This document shows, piece by piece, positions 1 to 7,981 of a stretch of 15,110 bases of DNA. Source of the stretch: Tieghemiomyces parasiticus. Lineage: Eukaryota > Kickxellomycota > Dimargaritomycetes > Dimargaritales > Dimargaritaceae. The stretch spans positions 1 through 15,110 of the forward strand of contig JANBPT010001076.1 of the NCBI GenBank assembly GCA_027575765.1. The letters run 5' to 3'. The position numbers and the translations under genes were made by a program. The notes beneath the pieces are model-generated. The model had not been told where the DNA came from, did not search any database, and was given only the letters and a program-made list of their open reading frames with translations. Position 1 is the first letter of the stretch. Every line of letters starts with the position of its first letter.

Positions 1-73
1 TCGCCGCTTCCGAGAGCAGACCAAAAAGGGTCTTGAACGTGTCGGGCTGCCAACCCGCCGCTAGTTTATCCAT
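1..73 (-). CDS. 5' part of an unidentified protein gene running off the left edge
   Basis: Reading leftwards on the minus strand from an ATG at 73, the frame stays open to the window edge and gives MDKLAAGWQPDTFKTLFGLL followed by Ser-Glu-Ala-Ala. Composition and codons look protein-like, but 24 residues are too few to assign a family. The upstream sequence also stays open in this frame without another ATG. It contains a plausible splice acceptor (pyrimidine-rich tract ending in CTACCAG, AG at 86-85), closely resembling the acceptor of COG5 intron 1 (CACTACCAG). The segment could therefore be an internal exon beginning just before this Met. Whether 73 is the true start or lies inside a later exon cannot be decided here. 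No function is proposed. Confidence 0.4.
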   Translation of the reverse strand, partial: MDKLAAGWQPDTFKTLFGLLSEAA

Positions 74-941
74 CAGGACGTGCTGGTAGTGATGGTGAGG
101 GCAGTGAGAAAGAGGTATCGGAAAAATGTGGCGAATGAGCGGGGAGGAGGAGGTGGTGGCGGGCGGAGTTGTCGGTATGGGATAAAGACTAGAAACTTTG
201 ACCCCTCCACACAAAGGCTGCAATGCGATAGTGAGTAGGGTTAGGGCACCAAGCGAGGCGTCGGTGGAAAAGTTTAAGGGGTTGACGAGGCCTCGTCCGT
301 CGGCATTCACGGGTTGCAAAAGGATAGTAGAAGGAGTGCAAGGCTAGTCGAGCGAGGAACGATGGGAATCAGAGTGCGCGATCCGAACGAATCACCCCGT
401 TTGCCGCAACCACCGTCATTGTTGGTAATCACCGACAGGTCTGGCCCTGCCCTGCCGGCGTCTGTGGCACGCCTGTAGTATCATCATCACCATCACCACC
501 GGGGCAGTTTTTTCCTGGTCGAATCTTAAGGGTTAGCTCTGCGGTGGTTGTGGTGAACTGTGCTGACACTGGCCAATAATGCTAAACAGACGACCTACAG
601 CTGCCTGGTTGGCAAGGGCGTAGCATCAAAGGCGGTGCCGAAGCGAATTTTGTTTGTAGTGCCAGAACAAAGGGCAGGGTTGATGGTATGTAATTTAATG
701 GCATGCACAATTAGCGTTGGCCAAAGTGTGGAGGATATTCTGAAAGCAAAAATATAATAATAAAGCGGTAAAATACACAGCGAATGGAGAAAGAGGTGAC
801 CTACCAAGAGGGCCGATAAAAATTGCAATGGAGAGTGCGGCTGGGCTTGAACCCATAATAAGCCATACCGGATCAAAATAACCACAAGAACGATACAGGA
901 AGCAAGCAAGTCGCCAGTGAATCTTCATTCTCGGACGCCCT
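74..941. other. Intergenic stretch without a supported gene
   Basis: This 868-nt stretch separates the left-edge gene fragment from the stop of the M36 protease. It should hold the upstream region of the former and the 3' UTR of the latter. It carries a telomere-like TAGGGTTAGGG at 236-246 and a CAT/CAC trinucleotide tract at about 481-499. Short open frames exist on both strands, but those covering 595-909 and 560-757 lack an ATG at their 5' end and resemble no family I know. No AATAAA is visible downstream of the protease on the minus strand. The nearest variant is ATTAAA around 690-700. Confidence 0.6.
236..246 (+). promoter_or_regulatory. Telobox-like element (TAGGGTTAGGG)
   Basis: The plus strand reads TAGGGTTAGGG, nearly two units of the TTAGGG telomere repeat. 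It lies about 165 nt upstream of the possible start at 73 on the minus strand. Short TTAGGG elements in eukaryotic promoters can bind Tbf1/Myb-type factors. Whether this copy does so is inference, and a single 11-nt match can occur by chance. Confidence 0.2.
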
Positions 942-3065
942 TTAGCACTCCGAGGGAGTCTTGAAGCTGTCACTGCGCACGCCGCCGCCCCAGGGAGTAT
1001 CGCCACGGATGTTGGCGTCGACACCAAGACCACGTTTAGCGAAGGCCTTCCAGAGGAGACAGTGGTTCTGGCCTCCGGTCAGGACAGCGTCGGCCTGGAT
1101 GATGGCGTCACGGGCGTCCATGAAATTGGGCCGGCAAGGCTGGAGGCTGAGACCATCGACCACAAGCTGGAGGGCGAGCGTGTTACCGTGGTGCGGTGAG
1201 GCCGAGAACCAATCCTCGGTGTAACCGTGCTCATCAACCAGGGCCCAGAACACTTCGTAGAGCATCTCAGCCCACACCTCACCCTTGGCGTGCACGCCCC
1301 AGTAACCGGGCCTGTCCATAATCTTGTAGGTCGACGGGTTGACCGTCATGTTGGTCGAGTATGAGTAGCGACGGATCCCCGACCCGGCGTTGGCGTACTC
1401 ACCCATCGGGAAGATGGCCGTGTTTAGGGTGGACGGGGTGGTGCGCAGGATGGTGGCGAAGAAATCGCCCCAACCTTCGCCCATACCACCGGCCTCGCCC
1501 CATCCAAGGCACCCCGAGTTGGCCGGACCGCCCGTCAGGCGCGTGGAGATACCATGGGCGTACTCGTGAATGACGATGCCGCTTTCCAAGTCCCCGTCGC
1601 GGTTGGGCTGGATTCCGTTCCACACGTACATGCGCATCTTGCCGTGGCGACCATCGGGCGGGGTGGCAAAGTTGGCGTTGTTGTAACCGGAACCGTCCTG
1701 GGCGTTGGCGATGACGGCGTCGCCGCCCTGGCCGCCCTTGCCAAAGTTGTTGTCCTGGAAGTTACCGGCCTTCTCATTGAACCCGTAGCGGTAGAAGAGG
1801 TCGTGCACCATGTTGTTGATGTAGAACAGGTTGGTCACTGCCGCGTCCAGATAGGTGCCGGGGTTGGCCGTCAGGTCCAGTGGGAAATCAAAAATGAGGC
1901 CCTCACCGCCGCTGGGCCGGTGGTTGTTGACCCATTGGTTGGCCCCCTCCAAGTTCTCCTGGGCGTACACATTGTTACCACGGGTGTCGGTGAATTTCTC
2001 GCCCTGGCCCTTGTCGTGCCAGCCCAGCGGAGAGGCCTCCTTGTCGTGGGGGTCGGTCAGCAAGGTGCGGTTGCCGTCCAGCGGGTCGTTGATGCCCAAC
2101 GGGTAGACGTGGTACTGGGCATCGGACACCCAGTCGACTAGGGAGAGCACCTGCCCCGTGGCGGTGGAGACATGGGCGTGCAGCCAGTTCTCCTCCATCT
2201 CCACCTCCATATCCCATACCCGCTCGAGGGCGCCCTCAGCGTTGAGGATATAGAGCAGCTTGACGGGCACGCGGCGGTCCACAGCATGGGGGACGTTGTC
2301 TAGGACCATGTATGGTTCGCCGGTGAGGGACGCGACGTGTTCGAGGTGAATATCGTGGTTCTCCGGGAGGAGGGCACCGATATGATCAAACAGGCGGTGT
2401 AGGGCGTCCTTAGGAGACAGCATGGTGGTGGCGGCGGCGGCCCGATCAGCGAGCGCCAACGGGTCGGAGGTGGTGAGCAACGTTTCGGCCACGTGACCCT
2501 CCCGCCACAGGTCAAGGCCGGCAGTCAAAGGATTGAACCCGAACACCACCTGGCCTAGGAGCCCGGCCTGCTCACGGAAGTGCGCCCAGAGCGATTCATG
2601 GGTAACAGGCTCGGGCTTGCGGGTTGGAGCGGGTTGGGCGTGGGCCGGCTTGGCATCGGGGTGGAAGCTGCTACCCACCGAGATGACGTTACAGGCGTCG
2701 TCGAGGTTGATATTCATGTCGGCGTTGATAATCTCGGCGCCCTCGTAGAGCTGGCGCAGGTAGACGTGGGTCACGCCGTTATGGTCGGAGCGGTACGCGT
2801 CCTTGACTAGGACGTGTTCCGCATCGAGGCCCGTGTGGGCGCGGGCCTCGGCCAGGGCGACGTCCAGGCAGCTACCGCCGCCGCGAGAAGTGGGGGCCCG
2901 GAAGTGACGGAAGGAGGCCGCGCTGGGGTCGAGCTTCACAAAGGACCGGTGGGCAAGGTCCGGACCGAACGGTTGGATGTTCCGGCGCGGGGAAGCGTGA
3001 GCAGCGGCCCCGCTGGATAGGAGCAGGGAGACGCCCAGCGCCGACAAAAGGGAAACGCTGTGCAT
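942..3065 (-). CDS. Secreted fungalysin-type zinc metalloprotease (peptidase family M36)
   Basis: This 707-residue extracellular zinc endopeptidase is made as a preproenzyme. Residues 1-23 form a signal peptide (hydrophobic core ALGVSLLL, then small residues to AHA). An FTP-type propeptide domain spans about 65-135, and the rest of the prodomain runs to about 315. The mature enzyme should begin near YHVYPLGINDP (318-328), which matches the start of known mature fungalysins. The zinc site is HEYAH (His500, Glu501, His504), with the third ligand Glu530 in GGMGEGWGDF. Further family hallmarks are the ARDAIIQAD stretch (651-659) and the ending around PWGGGVRSDSF. Length is slightly above the usual 600-650 residues. 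The frame has no introns and strongly prefers G/C at third positions. The ATG at 3065 has G at -3 and directly opens the signal peptide. It probably digests extracellular protein; the role in the organism's lifestyle is inference. Confidence 0.96.
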   Translation of the reverse strand: MHSVSLLSALGVSLLLSSGAAAHASPRRNIQPFGPDLAHRSFVKLDPSAASFRHFRAPTSRGGGSCLDVALAEARAHTGLDAEHVLVKDAYRSDHNGVTHVYLRQLYEGAEIINADMNINLDDACNVISVGSSFHPDAKPAHAQPAPTRKPEPVTHESLWAHFREQAGLLGQVVFGFNPLTAGLDLWREGHVAETLLTTSDPLALADRAAAATTMLSPKDALHRLFDHIGALLPENHDIHLEHVASLTGEPYMVLDNVPHAVDRRVPVKLLYILNAEGALERVWDMEVEMEENWLHAHVSTATGQVLSLVDWVSDAQYHVYPLGINDPLDGNRTLLTDPHDKEASPLGWHDKGQGEKFTDTRGNNVYAQENLEGANQWVNNHRPSGGEGLIFDFPLDLTANPGTYLDAAVTNLFYINNMVHDLFYRYGFNEKAGNFQDNNFGKGGQGGDAVIANAQDGSGYNNANFATPPDGRHGKMRMYVWNGIQPNRDGDLESGIVIHEYAHGISTRLTGGPANSGCLGWGEAGGMGEGWGDFFATILRTTPSTLNTAIFPMGEYANAGSGIRRYSYSTNMTVNPSTYKIMDRPGYWGVHAKGEVWAEMLYEVFWALVDEHGYTEDWFSASPHHGNTLALQLVVDGLSLQPCRPNFMDARDAIIQADAVLTGGQNHCLLWKAFAKRGLGVDANIRGDTPWGGGVRSDSFKTPSEC

Positions 3066-3182
3066 GGCCGGGGGTATGGGCGGCTGAATCCGGAGAGAAG
3101 GTACAAAAGAGGGGGAGGTTGGAGTGGTTAGTGCGCGTTTCGGGGGAGGTCCAGTTGAACTGAGCTAGACGGGTGAGGCGGG

Positions 3183-3190
3183 CTTGTATA
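3183..3190 (-). promoter_or_regulatory. Possible TATA-like element of the M36 protease gene
   Basis: The minus strand reads TATACAAG about 120 nt upstream of the protease ATG. This spacing resembles the clearer TATA box of the neighbouring GH81-like gene. The match to TATAWAW is imperfect. Confidence 0.25.
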
Positions 3191-4025
3191 GTACCGAAGA
3201 CTTGGACGCGAAACGCCCCGGCGTTGATACTCTAAAACTTTAGTGCCGCCCGGGGCCCGAGTAACCGGTTTGGGTTAAGTGGTACGGACAAGACTGGGAG
3301 TCTACTTGGCGCAACCCCCACAGAACGCGTTATCCCGGGTGGAGCGGAGCAGACTAACTATACTAACCTTGGGAGCAGATGAAGAAGGTGGGAGAGTAAA
3401 CGACTAGCGCAGAAGTAAGGCGATGTTTAGAAGCGAAGTAGGTGGGTCAGGAGGATCCAGAAGGAGAGCTGGGAATGAAAGGGGTGCGAAACGAGGTGGC
3501 AAGAAGCGAAGGTGTCGAAAAGAAAGTCCCCGGGCTGGAGGAAGGTGGGTCAGTAACACGAGGTGATAGGAAAGCCGGACCACTGCGGGCGAGGGTGCTA
3601 CAGGGGTAGCGGGTTATGGCGCTATAATTGCGCGGAAGATAGAATAAAGGTGCAGTGGGAAGGGGGTTGGACGGCGGATAGTATTGGCACAGAAATAAGT
3701 GGATAGTACGCGGAGTCGAGGCGGCGCCCCGGGGGTTATTTATGAAGGGGTACGAAGGTATGGGCAGAGATTAGGGGTACATGCACTGCCGAGCCCAATT
3801 GCCAAACCAGAGCGGAGCGTACGATTCTCGCCCATTTAGCTGCGAGGGCATCGCTGGCGTACAAGGAGGGTGGGTGTGGGAGGGAACCGCAGTGGCGGCG
3901 CCGGCCAATCGGATGGGCAGGTGACCACGGGACCACTTGGTGGCAGGGGGAGACCGTCAGTGGGTGGCGAAGGAGGGAGGGCACGAGGACGGACTCAACC
4001 TCTACCGGGGCCAGAAGGCATATGG

Positions 4026-4038
4026 GAGAGAGAGAGAG
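4026..4038 (+). repeat. GA dinucleotide microsatellite
   Basis: A short pure GA run lies within a broadly purine-rich region. A second run of similar length follows at 4114-4122. Confidence 0.6.
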
Positions 4039-4160
4039 GCGCAGGGTTGCGGCGAAGGGAGAAGGGAGGTGAGCGTAGATCGGGGGACCCGCTGCTCCTG
4101 TGACGAGCAGATAGAGAGAGAGTGTGGGTGGGCGAGTGAGTGGGACGGCGGCGGCTAATC

Positions 4161-5160
4161 CAGGGGCCGCCGCAGCGATAATGTCCTAGAGATCATGTTG
4201 ATTATCCTCGGCTGCGTCCGTCGTCGCAATATACAGGGGCCATTCCGGGCGACCATGTTCGCTCAGGGTGGCGAGCTTCCGCCGACAGAGGCTGGGTACG
4301 TCCGCGACCATATCGATGGCCGCCACCGCCCAAACTCCGGAGTCAGCCCAGCGACACTGGGCAAGTTCTAAAGGGGAGGCACGATGCAATCCGGTAGCCC
4401 CTACCATGCTTATCTCGGCGGTAGCCAGGCAGCTGGTATGAGCCATCCGGGCCGTCAATGGTGTGATTGTGCAGCGGCCAACTGGTTGTAATGACGAGGC
4501 GCAAGCTTATCTAGAATTGGGCCGCGGCGCCAATATGGGCCTGGCCGCTGGCTCGCCTCCGCCGATTCGCCACCCGCCTTGGTTGGCTATGCGGTGAGTC
4601 AGGGCCACGGCGATCGCCGTCCCGCGTGACAAAGGACCGCACAGTGAAGGGCCATGTCTGAAGCCCCTGCGCTATTCTTGCTACGGCGCCGCTTGACATA
4701 CGCATACAACCAGGACACATTGGGAGCCGCCGCCCCCGCACAGGCTATATGCTTTGAAGGGGCGGACTGGCGCACCTTCCCCGGTTGCGTGTTGACATCA
4801 GTAGGCACGTGTGACTGGCCCGGTGGCCAAGCCCTCGTTGGTGTATACAGAGTGACTGCCGGCGACACTTACCGGCCCCAGTAACTGATGCGACAGTCAA
4901 GGGGCGGCACGGATGCCAATCTCCTGCCCTTCGTCCGAGCTGCATACACTCCCTGGCACGTGGGGCCCTTCGGCCATTGCGGACAAGGCTTAAGCCGCGG
5001 GCCCGAGCGGCCATCGCCCACCTTATCAGCCGCTCGGGGCGGGCTTTACCCTGGCGAATTAAGCGATTGTTTACCCTACACGCCGCTATATACGTGCTTC
5101 GGCGCCGCCGTTCCCGAATTTGGCTTTGCGATGGCGCCACGGCTCAAATTACCCATATAA
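4161..5160. other. GC-rich block without an identifiable gene
   Basis: The purine bias ends abruptly near 4160 and a GC-rich, strand-balanced sequence follows, up to the poly(A) signal of the GH81-like gene. Several open frames of 58-131 codons overlap here on both strands. On the plus strand the frames at 4654-4884 and 4888-5160 are in the same phase, separated by one TAA. On the minus strand there is one at 4186-4458, whose first ATG is internal. None shows a domain I can assign with confidence. The plus-strand frame contains a weak LysM-like string (YRVTAGDTY, then GTDANLL after the stop), which could be chance. The block may be decayed coding sequence, exons of an unrecognised gene, or non-coding GC-rich DNA. 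Confidence 0.4.
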
Positions 5161-5166
5161 TTTATT
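5161..5166 (-). terminator. Poly(A) signal AATAAA of the GH81-like gene
   Basis: The minus strand reads AATAAA about 127 nt past the stop codon of the GH81-like frame. Its presence argues that the transcript ends here and that no further 3' exon restores the missing C-terminal part of the family. Confidence 0.5.
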
Positions 5167-5210
5167 CATGCTGCACCCTCGATCCCACGCCAACCACAGA
5201 CGTGCCCAAC

Positions 5211-5220
5211 GGGGGGGGGG
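5211..5220 (+). repeat. G10 homopolymer in the GH81-like 3' UTR
   Basis: Ten consecutive G lie between the GH81-like stop codon and its AATAAA. The minus-strand transcript would carry C10. Confidence 0.7.
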
Positions 5221-5292
5221 AGGGAGGCTGCTTAGCTTCGGCACTAGGCTTAATGGCCATCGTCGATCCCTGTGTGCGCCTTAGGTGGTGAC

Positions 5293-7089
5293 TCAGGACC
5301 GTGTATGGTAATACAGAAACGTGGCCACTTGGGCATCCATCAACAAGAGCGCGCGCCCTTCCAACTCGGTATTGCCGTCGTATTTTCCATACATATAAGC
5401 TCCATAGTACGCCATAAGGGCCTCCGAAACCGTCGTCAGGCTAATATCAAAACTATCCACCAGCGTTCCTGGCAAAGAAGCGTGGCCTTCGTAAAAGTCC
5501 ATGCCGTGGTACGTGGGGCCTTCCGAGTGCGAAGGCTCTATTGTAATGTAGTCGTCAATGAGTTGCTTTAGGGCCCCAGAGTGTTCCGTTAGCCAGGCGG
5601 CGCCGTCCAGTTTCTCGGTAGCTTTACGCTTCCTTGACGAAACGTGCTGGGCCACTTGCATGGAGGCCCACACGATGAGCCCGCGACCCAAGCCGCGTCG
5701 CCGTTCATAGCCGACATCCCATACATCATCCTCTGTTCCAAAGTCAGGGACGGATTCCGGCTTGGTCTCGGGGCTAAACCACTTATCCAAGATTACCATG
5801 AACCTGTCCAGCTTACCCCGAGGTGACTGGCCTGCCTTGGGCCCCGTTAGCTCTATAACGAGACGACGCAGGTCTCTATTAATCTCATCCAAGGGGTTAT
5901 AACCCGTGGGTGATGTGAACGCCACATCAATTGGTTTAGCCGGAAACTGGTTTGTCTCCATGAAGTTTTTAAGGGTGTCGGTGTCGGCCGGCCCGATGCG
6001 TTCATACCACACGTCGCCCAGAACTGCGGCCATGGCGCCCTTGAGGGCTACGTACCCGCTGGTGCCAGTCAGAAACGTTGGGGCGTGGAAGCGGTCTATG
6101 TGGTGGGGGAGTGCCAGCATGAGGAGCTGTGGCGACTGCGACTTGGCCATCAATGGCCATTTAGGAATATGGTGGGTTTTAAACTGGTGGTCAATCTGCC
6201 GGTCCAAATAGCTCACTTCGTAAGTGACCTGGGTCGGGTAGGTACGGGCGTAGGAAACAAGAGTCGTCAGATCGAGTCCTGGGCAGCCGTCACGACTGCC
6301 GTTCGACCCCGGAATTTTGGATACCGTACACCGCGATTTTGCACTCTGCATTGGAAATAGTAATCTACTATTTCGCAATGGACGAGGGATGTAGGCGACG
6401 CGTAGAAGACTGGGAGTTTCGAGGACAGCGGTGAAGTATAAGGAGTCGCTGCTATGTGCCGGCTTAAAGGGCTTGCCGCTTAGAGTCCAGTGGAAGACGA
6501 CCCATTGGTCACCGTCATTCAAATGTACCACCGTATAGTCGGAGAAGGTCTTGACCTTGTGAATGCCGCAGCGGGCCGTCAAAATGACATTAGTCTGGGT
6601 TAGCTGCCAGGTTAGGTAGGGGGAGCCCACGATAGACAGCAAGCGGGCCGCGGCAGTTGTGGTACTATGTCCCGCTCCTGGCCGATTTAAACCGAGGCCG
6701 GTCCCGACGGTCACTGCGGTTCCATCGAACGAAAGCTGCCAAGGCATGCCATCCCAGGCCACCTGTTGGGTTTTGGACATGCCAAAGCGCCCGAACGTCG
6801 TAAGACCGTCGTCCATCTGGATTTGGTAGGGCCACAAATTGAAGCGGGTGAATATTGCGGGAACCTTGGGCAGGCTGAGCCACGCAGCGACAGGGGTGGC
6901 TATAGTGGCTGCCGACATTGGTGCTACCGATGCAGCCTGTGAGCCCCACTCGGGTACCGTATGTGTAGAGGTTAGGGTGCGCGGTGGCGATGCAAGGAAC
7001 GAAAATCCTGAAGAGCTCAGCCCTACTGTTGTTGCCTGCAGGCAGTGGAGTCCACCAGTAAGCAGTGCAGCAACGGTCAAGAGGTACAT
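5293..7089 (-). CDS. Secreted GH81-like protein, divergent and C-terminally short
   Basis: This 598-residue relative of glycoside hydrolase family 81 (endo-1,3-beta-glucanases of the Eng1/Eng2 type) has a signal peptide at residues 1-19 (MYLLTVAALLTGGLHCLQA). Family-like features follow in order: AAWLSLPKVP (68-77), the NLWPYQ strand (84-89), the core signature LALPHHID (325-332) with KGAM (350-353), DFG (449-451), DFYEGH (531-536), and SEAL followed by YYGAYMYG (555-568). GH81 enzymes cut beta-1,3-glucan. From family knowledge, the NDHHFHYGY region carries the acid Asp and the NQESxSEA region two key Glu residues. Here these read EDDVWDVGY, with Asp454 kept and the His residues lost, and LTTVSEA, with the first Glu replaced by Thr552 and Glu556 kept. 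The protein also ends about 100-150 residues early. Codon bias is weaker than in the M36 gene. The true start is 7089 (A at -3); the frame further upstream has no ATG. It could be an inactive glucan-binding protein, but activity is untested. Confidence 0.85.
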   Translation of the reverse strand: MYLLTVAALLTGGLHCLQATTVGLSSSGFSFLASPPRTLTSTHTVPEWGSQAASVAPMSAATIATPVAAWLSLPKVPAIFTRFNLWPYQIQMDDGLTTFGRFGMSKTQQVAWDGMPWQLSFDGTAVTVGTGLGLNRPGAGHSTTTAAARLLSIVGSPYLTWQLTQTNVILTARCGIHKVKTFSDYTVVHLNDGDQWVVFHWTLSGKPFKPAHSSDSLYFTAVLETPSLLRVAYIPRPLRNSRLLFPMQSAKSRCTVSKIPGSNGSRDGCPGLDLTTLVSYARTYPTQVTYEVSYLDRQIDHQFKTHHIPKWPLMAKSQSPQLLMLALPHHIDRFHAPTFLTGTSGYVALKGAMAAVLGDVWYERIGPADTDTLKNFMETNQFPAKPIDVAFTSPTGYNPLDEINRDLRRLVIELTGPKAGQSPRGKLDRFMVILDKWFSPETKPESVPDFGTEDDVWDVGYERRRGLGRGLIVWASMQVAQHVSSRKRKATEKLDGAAWLTEHSGALKQLIDDYITIEPSHSEGPTYHGMDFYEGHASLPGTLVDSFDISLTTVSEALMAYYGAYMYGKYDGNTELEGRALLLMDAQVATFLYYHTRS

Positions 7090-7232
7090 GGTAAAGCAAG
7101 AAATAGAGAAGTGAGACTGGGTTCCAAACGGCAAGGAAAAACGATGAGAGAGGTAACATTGTACGAAATTTTGGCAATATTGGGAAGCCAAGTCTAATCG
7201 AGCTTCCTTTGCGGGAGCGGTGAGAGGCGGGG

Positions 7233-7238
7233 TTTATA
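7233..7238 (-). promoter_or_regulatory. TATA box of the GH81-like gene
   Basis: The minus strand reads GATATAAACC, a good TATAAA match 144 nt upstream of the ATG at 7089. A 5' UTR of roughly 110-120 nt would follow. A CCAAT motif lies further upstream on the same strand at 7396-7392. Confidence 0.55.
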
Positions 7239-7981
7239 TCCTTGGTTGTGCGTCCCACCTCCATTCCTTGCTAGCTCGTAAAGGTAGTCCTACTTGGCCG
7301 GACCGAACAGTAAACTTGTCGTGTGTATTGACTTCTGTGATTTAGGGCCAGTTCGATAAAATAGGCCAAGCTCCCTGGGTGAAGCAATGCGATTGGCTAG
7401 TTCTCTGTTGCGTAACCAATACGGAAGGTCGGGGACCCTAGGCTAGGCATGGGAGTGCCACCTGTCCTCTTCTCTCTCCCCCCCCATCTCGCAGTGTTCC
7501 GCCTCGCCCGTCGTGAAGAGCACGGACCCTCACACTCAGCCAGAGCTATCTCGCATGCCTCCTCTCCCTCTCCCCCTACCCCCTTGCGTACAAGTCCAGA
7601 CCATCCGATTTGATACCGTCAACTCCCAGCAATAACCGGCCACCACGGAGCAACGTGTCCATCGCTTGTCTGCCAACACGACGGATCGCGTGACACGGAA
7701 TCGATGCACCATCACTGCAGCCTGTTACCATCACCTTTTACCTTTCTTTGGCTGGAGGCCATTGGGGTACAGCTACACGAAACCCACCCAAAATGCAGAG
7801 GACACTGAGACTTTGTTTACTAGCCAATTTAATACAAAGATCGCCACGGAATAAAGTAAAAAAGTAAGTGCCCCATCATTACGAGCCACCGGAGAAGGTA
7901 TATATGGTGGCCAGGAGATACACGCTTTAAGGGGTTCGGCAAACATAAACTCCACCGACACCTTCCATTTACCACCAAGCT
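7239..7981. other. Spacer between the GH81-like promoter and the COG5 stop
   Basis: The left part is the upstream region of the GH81-like gene and includes the CCAAT motif. A C/T-rich stretch on the plus strand at about 7450-7600 contains C8 at 7478-7485. The right part should be the COG5 3' UTR. A minus-strand ATTAAA at 7833-7828, 149 nt past the stop, is a candidate poly(A) signal. An open frame at 7666-7854 on the plus strand starts with TTG, not ATG, and has no recognisable domain. Confidence 0.5.

Larger units (their letters stand above)
3066..4160. other. Purine-rich upstream region of the M36 gene, no gene seen
   Basis: Most of this stretch is strongly biased to G and A on the plus strand, so it is pyrimidine-rich in the direction of the protease gene, as fungal promoters and 5' UTRs often are. 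Small open frames around 3736-4158 translate to low-complexity Arg/Gly-rich peptides with no recognisable domain. Short GA dinucleotide tracts occur at 4026-4038 and 4114-4122. It most likely contains the protease promoter and otherwise nothing I can name. Confidence 0.55.

Noticed and set aside
840..870. B-box-like GGGTTCAAGCCC on the minus strand, suggesting a tRNA gene
   Set aside because: The flanking bases do not form a T-arm stem beyond two pairs, and no matching A box or acceptor stem is visible.
595..909. 104-codon minus-strand open frame with a membrane-like segment
   Set aside because: It begins with TTG rather than ATG, lies in the presumed protease 3' UTR, and its hydrophobicity follows from T-rich sequence.
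730..930. Intron-like GTAGGT...TTTGCTTTCAG on the minus strand just after the M36 stop, with an ATG at about 928 opening a hydrophobic frame
   Set aside because: The protease ends at its normal family C-terminus, the ATG is only 14 nt past its stop, and the spliced product would be a very short peptide with no domain.
1554..2141. 195-codon plus-strand open frame opposite the M36 gene
   Set aside because: It is an antisense frame through high-GC3 coding sequence with a low-complexity Val/Gly-rich translation, the usual shadow of a real gene.
7090..7191. Longer N-terminus for the GH81-like protein
   Set aside because: The extension starts at TTG and has no ATG; the first ATG at 7089 has A at -3 and directly opens a signal peptide.
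7666..7854. 62-codon plus-strand open frame followed by AATAAA
   Set aside because: It starts with TTG, has no recognisable domain, and the AATAAA overlaps its stop, leaving no 3' UTR.
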